Source: Plasmopara viticola
Taxonomy: Eukaryota > Oomycota > Peronosporomycetes > Peronosporales > Peronosporaceae
Direction: 5' to 3'
DNA: 64,000 bases
NCBI GenBank assembly: GCA_001695595.3
Contig: MBPM02000005.1
Location: forward strand, 62,001-126,000
This document shows, in pieces, positions 47,185 through 59,383 of the stretch. The number at the start of each line of letters is the position of its first letter. Positions within the stretch are counted from its first letter, which is position 1. The notes below the pieces were generated by a model. The model was not told the DNA's origin. It was given only the letters and a program-made list of their open reading frames with translations, and ran no database searches. Position numbers and translations under genes: made by a program.

Positions 47185-47798
47185 GAGCTTGGAAACAAAC
47201 ACACGAAAAATTGCTGTAAGGACTACGAATGCAATGCCAGAAGCGCCAAGCGATAGTTCGTTAATGCTAAAATTTTGTCGTTTATTCTTTCTGAGGCCGT
47301 CAAAAAGTACTGGAATCGATATCGGTATTATTTTTACCGGTATCATTTTGAAGCCTCGAGATTTTAACCCTGATTAAGGTTATTTGTAACCAGCGACAAA
47401 GAATGTGGAACAAGCAGAAAGCGACGAGTGCTCTAATTTCAAACATCAATAACAAATTTGGCGTGCAGGAACAGTGTCGGACGATCTAATTAAGCTACTG
47501 TGTGATTTCAAATGGTTTGGACGCTATGATGTGATGTCTGTTTGCTACGAGAAAGTGGATTGAAGTAGTGTGAATTAAAGAGCCATGAGCTCAACGACCG
47601 AAGTTTTCGCACCATTACTGCATAAAACACTAGACCAGCTCCAAAACGACGGTAAAATAGCGTCTCGGATGTTCATGAAACATCATGAGTATCGAATTGG
47701 CCAGTTCGCCGCAGTATCTATCTGTTGGGTCCAACGCTAGAATGAGGATAGTTATTAAATCGTGCGCTGATACAAAATGATAAGCTGTTTAATCAATT

Positions 47799-49667
47799 TT
47801 AAGCTCTTGATCGTCTCTCAAATTGATTTGGATCGAAGCAGCTAAACATCGTCAGGAATTTCTCTGGGTTTGGAGCGTCATGCAATGTGAATGTCTCGCA
47901 GATAGTGGAGTTTGGGCCCACCACCACAAACGCGCGATTGAAATCAGCGATGTTCGGATTCTTATCCATCGCTTCGTTCAACTTGCGTAGTCGATCCGGC
48001 TTGAAGGTTTTATCGTTTCGAATGGTTGCCTGAATATAAGCCACGATCATCTCAGGGTGATTGCTTCCACTCTTAAATGCTTCACACATCACCACTGCAT
48101 CGATGTAAGGGAAGAATGGATAATCGGGATGCCAATAAGTCCTTTTAGAGAGATTAGCCACGCAAATGTAGCACTCATCTTCGTTCTCGCCGCAGCATTC
48201 AACGAGTGGAACACATATTTCGATTCTTTCATAGTAGGAGCCCTCGTTCATCTTCAACACAATAGGAGTCTTCTTTGCGTACGCTTCATGGACGGCATGG
48301 TGCAATAACAGCTCATATGCGGTGCCCAGGAAGCCAGCACCAATAGATTCTGCATACTTGAACACTTCCAGCTGTTTCTCCATACTGACATGTCGTCCCA
48401 ACAACTTCAATGCATATCCAGAATCGACCGAGACCTTCCAGTGCGCAGTGTCCGAGTAGTGCTCTTCGTTGTCGCGGTCAGTGATATAATGACGCCGAAT
48501 TCGATTCACTCGATCATTGCTTCGATCACCTTCATACGTACATACCACTTGGTATGCCTGCACATTGCCAACTTTTTCGCAATCTGCCACAACTCTCTTC
48601 CTGAGAGCTTCGCGTGTCTTGCAGAACTCGCGCAGACTGCCGCCAGAGTAGAAGTACTGCTCTTTGACAAGCTTCGGCCACGTCGAATCCTCCAAATTCT
48701 TGGTCTTGCGAAATCCAGCTGTGATCACCCAATCGCTCAAACGTGCATACTTTTCTAGATCGTCACGCCGCCACGCCGGTAAAACCACTACATGTGACGG
48801 GTCATCGGGCTTCGCGTCATACTGACACGATGTCGCAAGAAGATGGAATGGAAGAAGTCCATTTGCTTCTGAATCGACATAAGCTTGCGGATAACCATCC
48901 ACAAGTACAAGAGCACCTCGAGCTTCCTTGCGAAGAACGTGCAAGCGAAAAGCAGAAAGGTTTTGTTGTCGAACAAACGATCCTTGTCCATCCAGATACA
49001 CCACTGCATTTGCAACGTCACCTTCATTCACACGACGTATGATGAGCACTTTTCGTTTCTCAACACATGCCATGTACAAACCCACAAGCATGAGAAAGCA
49101 CGACTTGCCAACACCAGGTGAGCCGACCATTACGATGCGCTTTTTTCCAACAGTCGGAAGCATTTCCTTCACTACTTGCCAGAACACCACTTCTTCCTTG
49201 CGAACGAAGTAAGACGACGGGAAATCACCAGATCCTTTCCAAAAGGTGTGCAATCCTGGCGTCATCACGATTGGAATCTTACGTTCTTGCTTATGCGAGA
49301 ACGCATCCAGTTGAAACTCGACTTCGGCAACTTGCAGTGCTTCAAACTGATCTAAAATCGACTCTTTGGAGTGTTTTCGCTTTCTCGTAGAGTTCGGCAC
49401 TTTTACAAAGAGCATATTCCGTAGATTTCTGCCACGCTTTCCAATCGTTGCATCGAGCTCAAGCGGTTGTTCCGCAGCAAACGCTGCTTGGCTTTCATAC
49501 ACGATGAGGTCGGAGGCAGCAATGCCGTTTAGGTGGCTGTCTACATATAGTCTCTTTACTGCCGCTCGAAAATCATCGACATCATCATTGTCTTTCACTG
49601 GAGCTTTGGCTGGTGTCGTGCTGTTGAACGCTTCGCCACGCACATCGATTAGTTGGAACCACGCCAT
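47799..49667 (-). CDS. Crinkler (CRN) family NTPase-endonuclease protein, intact copy 1
   Basis: Member of the Crinkler family, intracellular effectors of oomycetes that act in the host nucleus, and related eukaryotic proteins. Residues from the longest Met (49718; 639 codons): ubiquitin-like header about 18-108; basic NLS-like RKRKHSK (112-118); P-loop NTPase with Walker A GSPGVGKS (199-206) and Walker B LVLVDG (270-275). The C-terminal restriction-endonuclease-like part has PFFPYIDAVV (534-543) and IVAYIQAT (558-565), fitting the D...QxT core of CR-REases. The Met at 49667 (MAWFQLIDVRG) aligns with the usual header start and is preferred (622 aa). No signal peptide and no canonical LFLAK motif; the position reads LIVYESQ. 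No intron or lesion. Host-targeted effector versus endogenous role is not decided by sequence. Confidence 0.88.
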   Translation of the reverse strand: MAWFQLIDVRGEAFNSTTPAKAPVKDNDDVDDFRAAVKRLYVDSHLNGIAASDLIVYESQAAFAAEQPLELDATIGKRGRNLRNMLFVKVPNSTRKRKHSKESILDQFEALQVAEVEFQLDAFSHKQERKIPIVMTPGLHTFWKGSGDFPSSYFVRKEEVVFWQVVKEMLPTVGKKRIVMVGSPGVGKSCFLMLVGLYMACVEKRKVLIIRRVNEGDVANAVVYLDGQGSFVRQQNLSAFRLHVLRKEARGALVLVDGYPQAYVDSEANGLLPFHLLATSCQYDAKPDDPSHVVVLPAWRRDDLEKYARLSDWVITAGFRKTKNLEDSTWPKLVKEQYFYSGGSLREFCKTREALRKRVVADCEKVGNVQAYQVVCTYEGDRSNDRVNRIRRHYITDRDNEEHYSDTAHWKVSVDSGYALKLLGRHVSMEKQLEVFKYAESIGAGFLGTAYELLLHHAVHEAYAKKTPIVLKMNEGSYYERIEICVPLVECCGENEDECYICVANLSKRTYWHPDYPFFPYIDAVVMCEAFKSGSNHPEMIVAYIQATIRNDKTFKPDRLRKLNEAMDKNPNIADFNRAFVVVGPNSTICETFTLHDAPNPEKFLTMFSCFDPNQFERRSRA

Positions 49668-49769
49668 CCGCGTCATTTCTCGTAAAACAAAGTTGGAAAA
49701 AGACAAAGTGACCAGCACTCACAGATGTCCAAAAATCCCCAAATGAGGTTAAATACCGCGGTTCCAAAC

Positions 49770-50153
49770 TGGCACCGAAATAGTAAGGCCGAGGTATGTG
49801 TTCCATACTTTGGATGCTGCGGCAAGAACGAAGATAAGTGCTACAATTGTGAGGTCGATCTCACTGAGAGGACTTATTGATATCCCGATTATTCATTCTT
49901 CCCCTTCATCGACGCAGTGGTGACGTGTGAAGCGTTTCAGAGTGAAAGCAAACGCCCAGAGGTGATCGTGGCTATTCGAAACGAAGAAACCTTTAGGCCG
50001 CATCGACTACGCGAGTTGAACGAAGCGATGAATAAGAACTCAAACATCGCTAAATTCAATCGCGCGTTTGTGGTGGTGGGCCCAGACTCCACTATCTGCG
50101 AGAATTCGCATTGCATGCTGCTCCAAACCCAGAGGATTTTCTGGCGATCGTAA
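49770..50153 (+). pseudogene. truncated CRN C-terminus, head-to-head with copy 1
   Basis: Plus-strand sequence matching the last 150 codons of the CRN gene (CVPYFGCCGKNEDKC, then PFIDAVVTCEAF and NRAFVVVGPDSTICE). It lacks header and NTPase, has an in-frame TGA where the intact gene has a Trp codon (about 49879), and loses frame near 50102. It begins about 100 bp from the start of CRN copy 1 on the opposite strand. Its own 3' flank (50154-50720) is an inverted counterpart of 47200-47795. Residue differences show it came from a different CRN lineage. Confidence 0.82.
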
Positions 50154-50720
50154 CTCGAGAAACAATAAAATGCTTATAATTAATCAAACAGTTTATTACT
50201 TTGTATCAGCGCACGAAGTTACAGCTATTCTGATACTAGCGCTAAAGCCAACGAATAGAGTCTGCGGCGAAGTGGCTAATTTGATACACACGATGTTTTA
50301 TAAACATCCGAGACGATATTCTACCGTTGTTTTGGAGCTGGTCTAGTGTTTTCGCAGAAATAGCGCGACAATCTTGTTCATTGCAGCTCATGGCATTCTA
50401 ATGCTGCAGACACACTACTCTCACCCACTTTGACGAATGAAAGTAATCGGCAACAGCTTTCAGAGCCATCCTCGCATCATGCGACAGACTCACGAACACA
50501 ATGCGCCTAGTAGCAAACAGACATCACATTATAGCGTCCAAACCATTTGAAATTACACAGTAGCTTAGTCAGATTACTAGACAGTGTTCCTCCACGCCAA
50601 TTTTGCTATCGACGCTTGAGTTGAAGCAGTCGTCGCTTTCTGTGCTTTGCATTCTTACCGAAATGATACCGGTATCAATACCATCCAACTTTGGTGGCCT
50701 CGATTCGAAAATTTTACCTT

Positions 50721-51467
50721 TACAATACGAGGCATCGACCATTCAATATAGAAGAGACATCGAAAAAAAAACCAACTAATTGGTGTTTAAGTCATCAATC
50801 TTAAAGAAACATCAAGCAAATGCCGCGAGGTTGTTATATCAACTCGATACCGAGATAATTCATAGGTTTTAGAATACTTATGGCCCTGATTAAATCAATC
50901 TTATAATCTTCCAAATCTTCAAGGGAAATCAATGAATCAATCTATGTGAAATATCAACCAACAAGAAAACATCAAGCGAATGCAGCGATGTTGTTGTGTC
51001 AATTAACATACCGATAGCTTTCATAGACATTAAAATTCGTTATGGCTCTGGCATAAGTTATTCGTTAAGATCAATGAAAGAGTCATCAAATGATTAAAAT
51101 ATCAACCAATCAGCGGTTAAATGATAATTTTTTATAAGAAACATCAAGCGAATGCCGCAACGTTGCTAATAAGATTTCGATATCGAGACAATTGTAAGAC
51201 ATAGTATTATTCACTAGTATTCAGGACAGAGATCTTCTCGTTAGTCTTTTAGTGCTTTGAAATTCTCTGTCTCATTGCTCAACATAAATCCTATTTGTCT
51301 ATAGAAATGTCTCCGTCAATGATTTATCATCATCCATCATCTTTTTCTTCCAGTGCAGCTACAAGTTCATTTTCTGTTGGAGCAAACAGTTGTAACATAA
51401 AACGCGGTGAAATCGGCGTTGCGGTTGCTTCTCGTATACTCAGGAACAACAATTTTATTTCTTGGGG
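50721..51467. repeat. AT-rich array-type DNA and element upstream segment
   Basis: Diverged version of the 27.4-30 kb array (repeated AAACATCAAGCGAATGC motifs), then the conserved segment preceding each primase-helicase relic. The same stretch occurs at 58.2-58.97 kb in unit B. Confidence 0.65.
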
Positions 51468-51822
51468 ACATAAATATTATTCTTCGGAAAAGGTTGGGGT
51501 GATGCCCTCCTTTCAAGCGCGGGGGCTAAATGCTCGCGCGCTTCGGGCAGGTGCTCTCGGGCATCTGCAGGTCTCTAACGAGTCTCACCCTGGACGCGAC
51601 GGTCTCCAGCACCAGGGCGCCACCTGGGCTCTAACCAAGTCAGAGCTAAACGAAATAATGGAAGACCCTCACGACCTCGGTGCTGGCTGCACTGCCCGCC
51701 GAACGAGATTCGACGTATGCGGACACCACTCTATGCCGTGGACTAGCCAGACTGAGCCTAACACGTGCATAACTTGGCAACGCGATAACGTAATACATTA
51801 CATTACATTACATATATATTAT
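51468..51822 (+). mobile_element. SINE-like retroposon, copy 2
   Basis: Same GC-rich body as the 21.2 kb copy, plus orientation, ending in ATTAC repeats. Flanked by ACATAAATATTAT (51468-51480) and ACATATATATTAT (51810-51822), a 13-bp target duplication with one mismatch. The matching position in unit B (about 58960-58975) has only one uninterrupted TATATATATTGTATG, i.e. an empty site. Confidence 0.82.
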
Positions 51823-52239
51823 ATGATGCTTTAATAAACTCATATGCCTTCGATTAAGTTCTTTCAAAGAATAAGCCTTGTCACGGTCACATTCACGGGA
51901 CATAAGAAATTTTAGTCTGAGGATAGTAAGTGTACAGCATTGCATATGAAATATGATTTACTCAAGCAACCATTATCAAGTAAGCACAAAAATGCTACTA
52001 TCAGAAGAATCGAGATGCTGAGTTGGCCAAGCAGAGAGAGTATCATGAAAAGACAGGAACAAATTCTCTTGATGTCACGAAGCATACAGAGCGCGCAAGT
52101 GGGCCGAGGAAGCCCGAGTAATTAGATTGTGAAACTTGAATACTCATTTTCGTTTACAACATTCAGAATTATCTATTTTGATGTTTGTTTAATAGATTAT
52201 GAAAAATGTCATCATATCGAATACCAAATCTTGACAATG

Positions 52240-54830
52240 TGCTTTGTCGAAGTAAATGCTTACAGGCTACCCCTTGCTGCTAGAACCATTGTGATAACAT
52301 GAGTAAATATGCTGCTGTTGTTAAGCCCGTTGAAGAATCAGTTCCTGGAATAATTGTCAAGCCTATTGTAAGCCAGTTGTAAAACCCGCTGCCAGACTAG
52401 CTGTAGAATCAGTTGTAGAGTCAGTTCTTGAAGCCATCACCAGGCCAGTTGTTGAGACCATTCTTTAATCAGTTGCTGAGACCGTTGGATAAGTGTTTGT
52501 CGAGCCAGTTGTGACTTCAGTAGTTGGAGTGATCGTCAAGCCAGTCGATGATCGAAGTATTGAATAAGTATACAACTATGTCCATCGCGGGCGGCAATAC
52601 GAACTTTTGATGAAGAAGCACCGTAGTGGCGTTGTTAACGTAAGCTACTCACTATATGGATACGGTTAAGAATATCTCTATGATGTGAAGGATGCGCATG
52701 TGTTGCAAGTCGTTGATAGCAAACAAAAGAATCGTCGCTATGTTTTGCTATGCAGTCATACTGATTGATCTATATTTGTTAAATTTGCTCATGAGCAGTT
52801 GAAACATGATGTAATGAAGTATTTATTGGCAATCGCAAAAGCAAGTTCTTTACTACTTGCGATCAAGAGCTTTCAAAGTATATGGGATGGCGACAGAAAA
52901 AATGGTTCTTCAAATGGCTGCTGATTGTAAGGCCAACTTTAAGCACGCACTTATATATATATCGGTTGCATTTTCTTTATCTACGAAGAGGACATTGACT
53001 TTCTCGTGACGAATCGATCGCGTACAACGGACGGTGGTGTCAGATTATCCACGCATATCGCTACTACCATCGGATTTACTGTTGCAGAGCGTGAGGCTAT
53101 TGTCAATTACATGCTGAGGGAGTCATTCACACTAATCAGCGATGTCGGAGACTCTTCCTTCGAGTTTTAAAATCGTGTATTGGTCTTCGGCCATTTTGCA
53201 GCAACATATCGCTTACACTTCCAAGAGGAGACAAACGAGGGAATGTAAATCGAGTAATCAAACCATTTAACCCTACCTTCGATACCCATTCTTGCTAAAT
53301 ACTGCTGCTAATTCAGAAGATTAGCAAAATCCAAAAGTATAATCCATCAAATTCAATATTCATGGACGGGCTCTAAAAGGCAACATCGTCTATGTCAAAC
53401 GTTCTGGCTCATTGCATTGCTCTGTATACATGATTCGGATGATACGATGCTTTTGATCGTTAACGAAGAAAAGCAACGTGCGTGGGAATAATGTACTCAT
53501 GCTTCTAAAGAAACAAAGACGATTTGCGGATAGGGGCGCGGGAAAACTGAAACTTCGATTGATGAGGATGCGTTCGCGCCAAAGAACATTGAATACTTCG
53601 CTACTATTGCTTAGGAAACAGTTGAACTCGAAGCAGGACGAAAAGTTTCTGTAGCTCAGCTGCTTAAGTTGAATTTAATTCGCGATAATTATATGGCTCA
53701 TGGGCAATTTATAGAAACCATACGAATTACTACTAATCTACAAGAAAACTGATCCAACGCTACTTCTGAACTTAATCTTGGCAAATGATGAATCATATCA
53801 GACGTCCTCGAAGAGAAATCTGACGAATTTTTCCATTTCATTAAATATTTGGTTCATCCAGCGTTTGCCTTCATGGCATCAGTTCATAACTATATCGCTT
53901 TCAGCAAAGGAGACTGATTTATCGATCACAAAATTCATTAATGCAACAGATGTCTAAAAGGAATCAGGTTCGTAAATACATTAATAGAAAATTCGAAATT
54001 ACTGAGACACCGCTATTTGACAAATACTTTACTTTTCAATTTACGGAAGAATAGGCATTTACTCCCATTTTGGTCGATGTCTAATGTTTTGTATACTTTG
54101 TGCTAATGACTAATGAACAGGGAGGGTCAGGAAAAGCTTTTTGGTCGATCTGATAAATTTTGCATTTGGTCAAGATTAGATTGGACTTTCGAGTAACTCA
54201 ATGCAAGAAGTAATTGGCCGAAGTAAATTTGCCACGAAGCAAATTCTTTGCTGCGACAACATGCCCCGCGGCTCTATTTCGTGCCCTTTCACGAGAAAGG
54301 GGTACTAAATTGAAGTATTTCAATCTTAATCGGCTCCAATCATGTGCCGAACTACAAAGACGAAGCTGGTGAAATCGTTCGTCGCCTGATGATTAATAAA
54401 TTTGGCAAGCAAGAATATCAAAAATTAAAGAGTTGGCAGCGTTCTTGCATCGAGGACGTTCAATGTATCCTGAAATAAAGACAAATACGCAAGCAAGAAG
54501 ATGACGTCATTTGCTCCCCAGTCATTCATTCATAAAAATTGAGTTTCGTGAGACTGCTAACAACAGCTACGTATTTGCTATGGGAAACGTAGCAGGGCAA
54601 AAAAATCACGATTTTCAATGCGGAGACATTTGCTTGTATAAATGAAATAGAATTTTGGACTAGCTACCATCTCAGGAACAGCTGAAGCCCAAGAGATTAA
54701 GCGCGCCCATATTAAAACTTCAGATGTCAAAATGAAAATTTGCACACAGTGTGGGACAAACACACGAAGGATTGCTTTAAAGACTACGAATGCAATGCCA
54801 GAAGCACCAAGCGATAGTTCGTTAATGCTA
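52240..54830 (+). pseudogene. D5-like primase-helicase relic, copy 4
   Basis: Plus-strand copy within unit A, closely similar to copy 5. Val/Pro repeats at 52310-52560; KFAHEQLKHD near 52785; block RLSTHIATTIGFTVAEREAI near 53040-53100. A Walker-A-like NEQGGSGKAF is near 54112-54141, GEIVRRLMI near 54370, and a Cys-rich CTQCGTN near 54740. Broken by many stops; the zinc-ribbon part has lost its second Cys pair. A large deletion removes about 20 residues after the RR motif relative to copy 3. Confidence 0.6.
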
Positions 54831-55298
54831 AAATATTGTCTTTTATTCTTTCTGAGGAGATTTTAACCCTGATTAAGGTTATTTGTAACCAGCGACAAAG
54901 AATGAAGAGCAAGCCGAAAGCGACGAGTGCTCTAATTTCAAACATCAATAACAAATTTGGCGTGCAGGAACAGTGTCGGACGATCTAATTAAGCTACTGT
55001 GTGATTTCAAATGGTTTGGACGCTATGATGTGATGTCTGTTTGCTACGAGAAAGTGGATTGAAGTAGTGTGAATTAAAGAGCCATGAGCTGCAACGACCG
55101 AACTTTTCGCACTATTTCTGCATAAAACACTAGACCAGCTCCAAAACGACAGTAAAATAGCGTCTTGGATGTTTTTGAAACATCATGGGTATCGAATTGG
55201 CCAGTTCGCCGCAGTATCTATTTGTTGGGTCCAACGCTAGAATGAGGATAGTTATTAAATCGTGCGCTGATACAAAGTGATAAGCTGTTTAGTCAATT

Positions 55299-57168
55299 TT
55301 AAGCTCTTGATCGTCTCTCAAATTGATTTGGATCGAAGCAGTTAAACATCGTCAGGAATTTCTCTGGGTTTGGAGCGTCATGCAATGTGAATGTCTCGCA
55401 GATAGTGGAGTTTGGGCCCACCACCACAAACGCGCGATTGATATCAGCGATGTTCGGATTCTTATCCATCGCTTCGTTCAACTTGCGTAGTCGATCCGGC
55501 TTGAAGGTTTGATCGTTTCGAATGGTCGCCTGAATATAAGCCACGATCATCTCAGGGTAATTGCTTCCACTCTTAAATGCTTCACACATCACCACTGCAT
55601 CGATGTAAGGGAAGAATGGATAATTGGGGTGCCAATAAGTCCTCTCAGAGAGATTGGCCACGCAAATGTAGCACTCATCTTCGTTCTCGCCGCAGCATTC
55701 AACGTGTGGAACACATATCTCGATTCTTTCATAGTAGGAGCCCTCGTTCATCTTCAACACAACAGGAGTCTTCTTTGCGTACGCTTCATGGACGGAGTGG
55801 TGCAATTACAGCTCATATGCGGTGCCCAGGAAGCCAGCACCAATAGATCCTGCATACTTAAACACTTCCAGCTGTTTCTCCATACTGACATGTCGTCCCA
55901 ACAACTTCAATGCATATCCAGAATCGACCGAGACCTTCCAGTGCGCAGTGTCCGAGTAGTGCTCTTCGTTGTCCCGGTCAGTGATATAATGACGCCGAAG
56001 TCGATTCACTCGATCATTGCTTCGATCACCTTCATACGTACATACCAGTTGGTATGCCTGCACATTGCCAACTTTTCCGCAATCTGCCACAACTCTCTTC
56101 CTGAGAGCTTCGCGTGTCTTGCAGAACTCGCGCAGACTGCCGCCAGAGTAGAAGTACTGCTCTTTGACAAGCTTCGGCCACGTCGAATCCTCCAAATTCT
56201 TGGTCTTGCGAAAGCCAGCTGTGATCACCCAATCGCTCAAACGTGCATACTTTTCTAAATCGTCACGCCGCCACGCCGGTAAAACTACTACATGTGACGG
56301 GTCATCGGGCTTCGCGTCATACTGACACGATGTCGCAAGAGGATGGAATGGAAGAAGTCCATTTGCTTCTGAATTGACATGAGCTTGCGGATAACCATCC
56401 ACAAGTACAAGAGCATTTCGAGCTTCCTTGCGAAGAACGTGTAAGCGAAAAGCAGAAAGGTTTTGTTGTCGAGCAAACGATCCTTGTCCATCCAGATACA
56501 CCACTGCATTTGCAACGTCACCTTCATTCACACGACGTATGATGAGCACTTTTCGTTTCTCAACACATGCCATGTACAAACCCACAAGCATGAGAAAGCA
56601 CGACTTGCCAACACCAGGTGAGCCGACCATTACGATGCGCTTTTTTTCCAACAGTCGGAAGCATTCCCTTCACCACTTGCCAGAACATCGATTCTTCCTT
56701 TCGGGCGAAGTAAGACGACGGGAAATCACCAGATCCTTTCCAAAAGGTGTGCAATCCTGGCGTCATCACGATCGGAATCTTACGTTCTTGCTTATCCGAG
56801 AACGCATCTAGTTGAAACTCGACTTCGGCAATTTGCAGTGCTTCAAACTGATCTAAAATCGACTCTTTGGAGTGTTTTCGCTTTCTCGTAGAGTTAGGCA
56901 CTTTTACAAAGAGCATATTCCGTTTATTTCTGCCACGCTTTCCAATCGTTGCATCGAGCTCAAGCGGTTGTTCCGCAGCAAACGCTGCTTGGCTTTCATA
57001 CACGATGAGGTCGGAGGCAGCAATGCCGTTTAGGTGGCTGTCTATATATAGTCTCTTTACTGCCGCTCGAAAATCATCGACATCATCATTGTCTTTCACT
57101 GGAGCTTTGGCTGGTGTCGTGCTGTTGAATGCTTCGCCACGCACATCGATGAGTTGGAACCACGCCAT
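55299..57168 (-). pseudogene. CRN copy 2, broken by frameshift and stop codon
   Basis: Nearly identical to the intact CRN copy 1 over its whole length. Two lesions: a T run at 56641-56647 has seven Ts against six in copy 1, shifting the frame just before the Walker A; and TAA replaces a Leu codon at about 55806-55808, before the endonuclease-like domain. The header and first part of the NTPase remain open (to about 56560), as do the NTPase body (55806-56651) and endonuclease part (55299-55805) separately. Substitutions elsewhere are few and scattered. The start corresponding to the preferred start of copy 1 is at 57168. Confidence 0.88.
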
Positions 57169-57269
57169 CCGCGTCATTTCTCGTAAGACAAAGTTGGAAA
57201 AAGACAAAGTGACCAGCACTCACAGATGTCCAAAAATCCTCAAATGAGGTTAGATACCGCGTTCCAAAC

Positions 57270-57650
57270 TGGCACCGAAATAGTAAGGCCGAGGTATGTG
57301 TTCCATACTTTAGATGCTGCGACAAGAACGAAGATAAGTGCTACAATTGTGAGGTCGATCTCACTGAGAGGACTTATTGATATCCTGATTATCCATTCTT
57401 CCCCTTCATCGACGCAGTGATGTGTGAAGCGTTTCAGAGTGAAAGCAAACGCCCAGAGGTGATCGTGGCTATTCGAAACGAAGAAACCTTTAGGCCGCAT
57501 CGACTACGCGAGTTGAACGAAGCGATGAATAAGAACTCAAACATCGCTAAATTTAATCGCGCGTTTGTTGTGGTGGGCCCAGACTCCACTATCTGCGAGA
57601 ATTCGCATTGCATGCTGCTCCAAACCCAGAGGATTTTCTGGCCATCGTAA
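57270..57650 (+). pseudogene. truncated CRN C-terminus, second copy
   Basis: Counterpart of the 49770-50153 fragment, in the same place beside CRN copy 2, sharing its in-frame TGA and downstream frameshift. It differs by a 3-base loss near 57418 and a few substitutions. Shared lesions show the fragment was already dead before the 7.5-kb duplication. Confidence 0.82.
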
Positions 57651-58199
57651 CTCGAGAAACAATAAAATGCTTATGATTAATCAAACAGTTTATTACTTTG
57701 TATCAGCGCACGAATTAACAGCATCCTAGCGCTGAAGCCAACGAAAAGATTCTGCGGCGAAGTGGCTAATTCGATACACACGATGTTTTATAAACATCCG
57801 AGACGATATTCTACCGTTGTTTTGGGGCTGGTCTAGTGTTTTCGCAGAAATAGCGCGACAATCTTGTTCATTGCAGCTCATGGCATTCTAATGCTGCAGA
57901 CACACTACTCTCACCCACTTTGACGAATGAATGTAATTGGCAACAGTTTTGAGAGCTATCCTCGCATCATGCGACAGACTCACGAACACAATGCGCCTCG
58001 TAGCAAACAGACATCACATTATAGCGTCCAAACCATTTGAAATTACACAGAAGCTTAGTCAAATTACTAGACAGTGTTCCTTTACGCCAATTTTGCTATC
58101 GACGCTTGGATTGAAGCAGTCGTCGCTTTCTGTGCTTTGCATTCTTACCGAAATGATACCGGTATCAATAGCATCCAACTTTGGTAGCCTCGATTCGAA

Positions 58200-58975
58200 A
58201 ATTTTACCCTTACAATACGAGGCATCGACCATACAATATAGAAGAGACATCGACCAAAAAACCCAACTAGTTGGTGTTTAGGTCATCAATCTATAAGAAA
58301 CATCAAGCAAATGCCGCGAGATTGTTGTTTCAATTTGATACCGAGATAATTCATAGGTTTTAGAATACTTATGGCCCTGATTAAATCAATCTTATAATCT
58401 TCCAAATCTACAAGGGAAATCAATGAATTAATCTATGAGGAACATCAACCAACAAGAAAACATCAAGCGAATGCAGTGATGTTGTTATGTCAATTAACAT
58501 ACCGATAGTTTTCATAGACATCGAAATTCGTTATGGCTCTGGCAAAAATCATTTGTTAAGATCAATGGAATAGTCATCAAATAATTAAAAATATCAACCA
58601 ATCAGCGATTAAGTGATAATTTTATATAAAAACATCAAGCGAATGCCGCAATGTTGCTAATAGGATTTCGATTCCGAGACAATTGTAAGACATAGTATTA
58701 TTCACTAGTATCCAGGACAGAGATCTTCGCGTTAGTCTTTAAGTGCTTTCAAATTCTTTGTTTCATTCCTCTCCAAAAATCATATTTGTCTATAGAAGTA
58801 TCCCAGTCAATTATTCGTCATCATCCATCATCTTTTTCTAACAGTGGAGCTACAAGTTCATTATTTGTTGGAGCTAACAGTTGTACCATGAAACGCGGTG
58901 GAATCGGCGTTGCGGTTGCTTCTCGTATACTCAGGGACGACAATTTTATTTTTTGGAGATATATATATTGTATGA
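58200..58975. repeat. AT-rich array-type DNA and element upstream segment (unit B)
   Basis: Counterpart of 50.7-51.47 kb plus the join at 51.82 kb; contains the empty site for SINE copy 2. Confidence 0.65.
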
Positions 58976-59383
58976 TGCTTTAATAGATTCATATGTCTTC
59001 GATTAAGTGCTTTCAAAGAATAAGCCTTGTCACGGTCACATTCACGGGACATTAGAAATTTTAGTCTGAGGATAGTAAGTGTACAGCATTGCATATGAAC
59101 AAATTATTTACTTAAGCGACCATTATCAAGTAAGCACAAAAGCGCTACTATCCGAAGAATTGAGATGCTAAGTTGGCCAAGCAGAGATAATATCATGAAT
59201 AGCCAAGAACAAACTCTCTTAATAACACCAAGCATACAGAGCGCGCAAGTGGGCCGAGAAAGCCCGAATAATTAGATCGTAAAACTTGAATAGTTATTTT
59301 CGATCACAACATTCAGAATTATCTATTTTGATGTTTGTTTATTAGATTATAAAAAATATCATCCTATCGAATACCAAATCTTG

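Larger units (their letters stand above)
47361..54859. repeat. 7.5-kb tandem unit A (CRN + primase-helicase relic)
   Basis: Contains, left to right: CRN 3' flank, CRN gene (-), truncated CRN (+) with inverted 3' flank, AT-rich array-type DNA (50.7-51.3 kb), SINE insertion, element upstream segment, and primase-helicase relic (+). The same order recurs in units B and C. The CRN stop codons fall at 47799, 55299 and 62822, so the periods are 7500 and 7523 bp. Boundaries are set at the shared TTTTAACCCTGATTAAGG and are arbitrary within the repeat. Confidence 0.88.

Noticed and set aside
51295..51834. 179-codon plus-strand frame
   Set aside because: Chimeric read-through of the element upstream segment into SINE copy 2; the SINE body gives the same frame at 61.9 kb and, on the minus strand, at 21.3-21.6 kb. 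Not a gene.
55509..56258. 249-codon plus-strand open frame, with similar frames at 48057-48758 and 63032-63781
   Set aside because: It lies antisense to the CRN genes and repeats wherever they do. It has no recognisable domain, and its openness follows from the CRN codon pattern.
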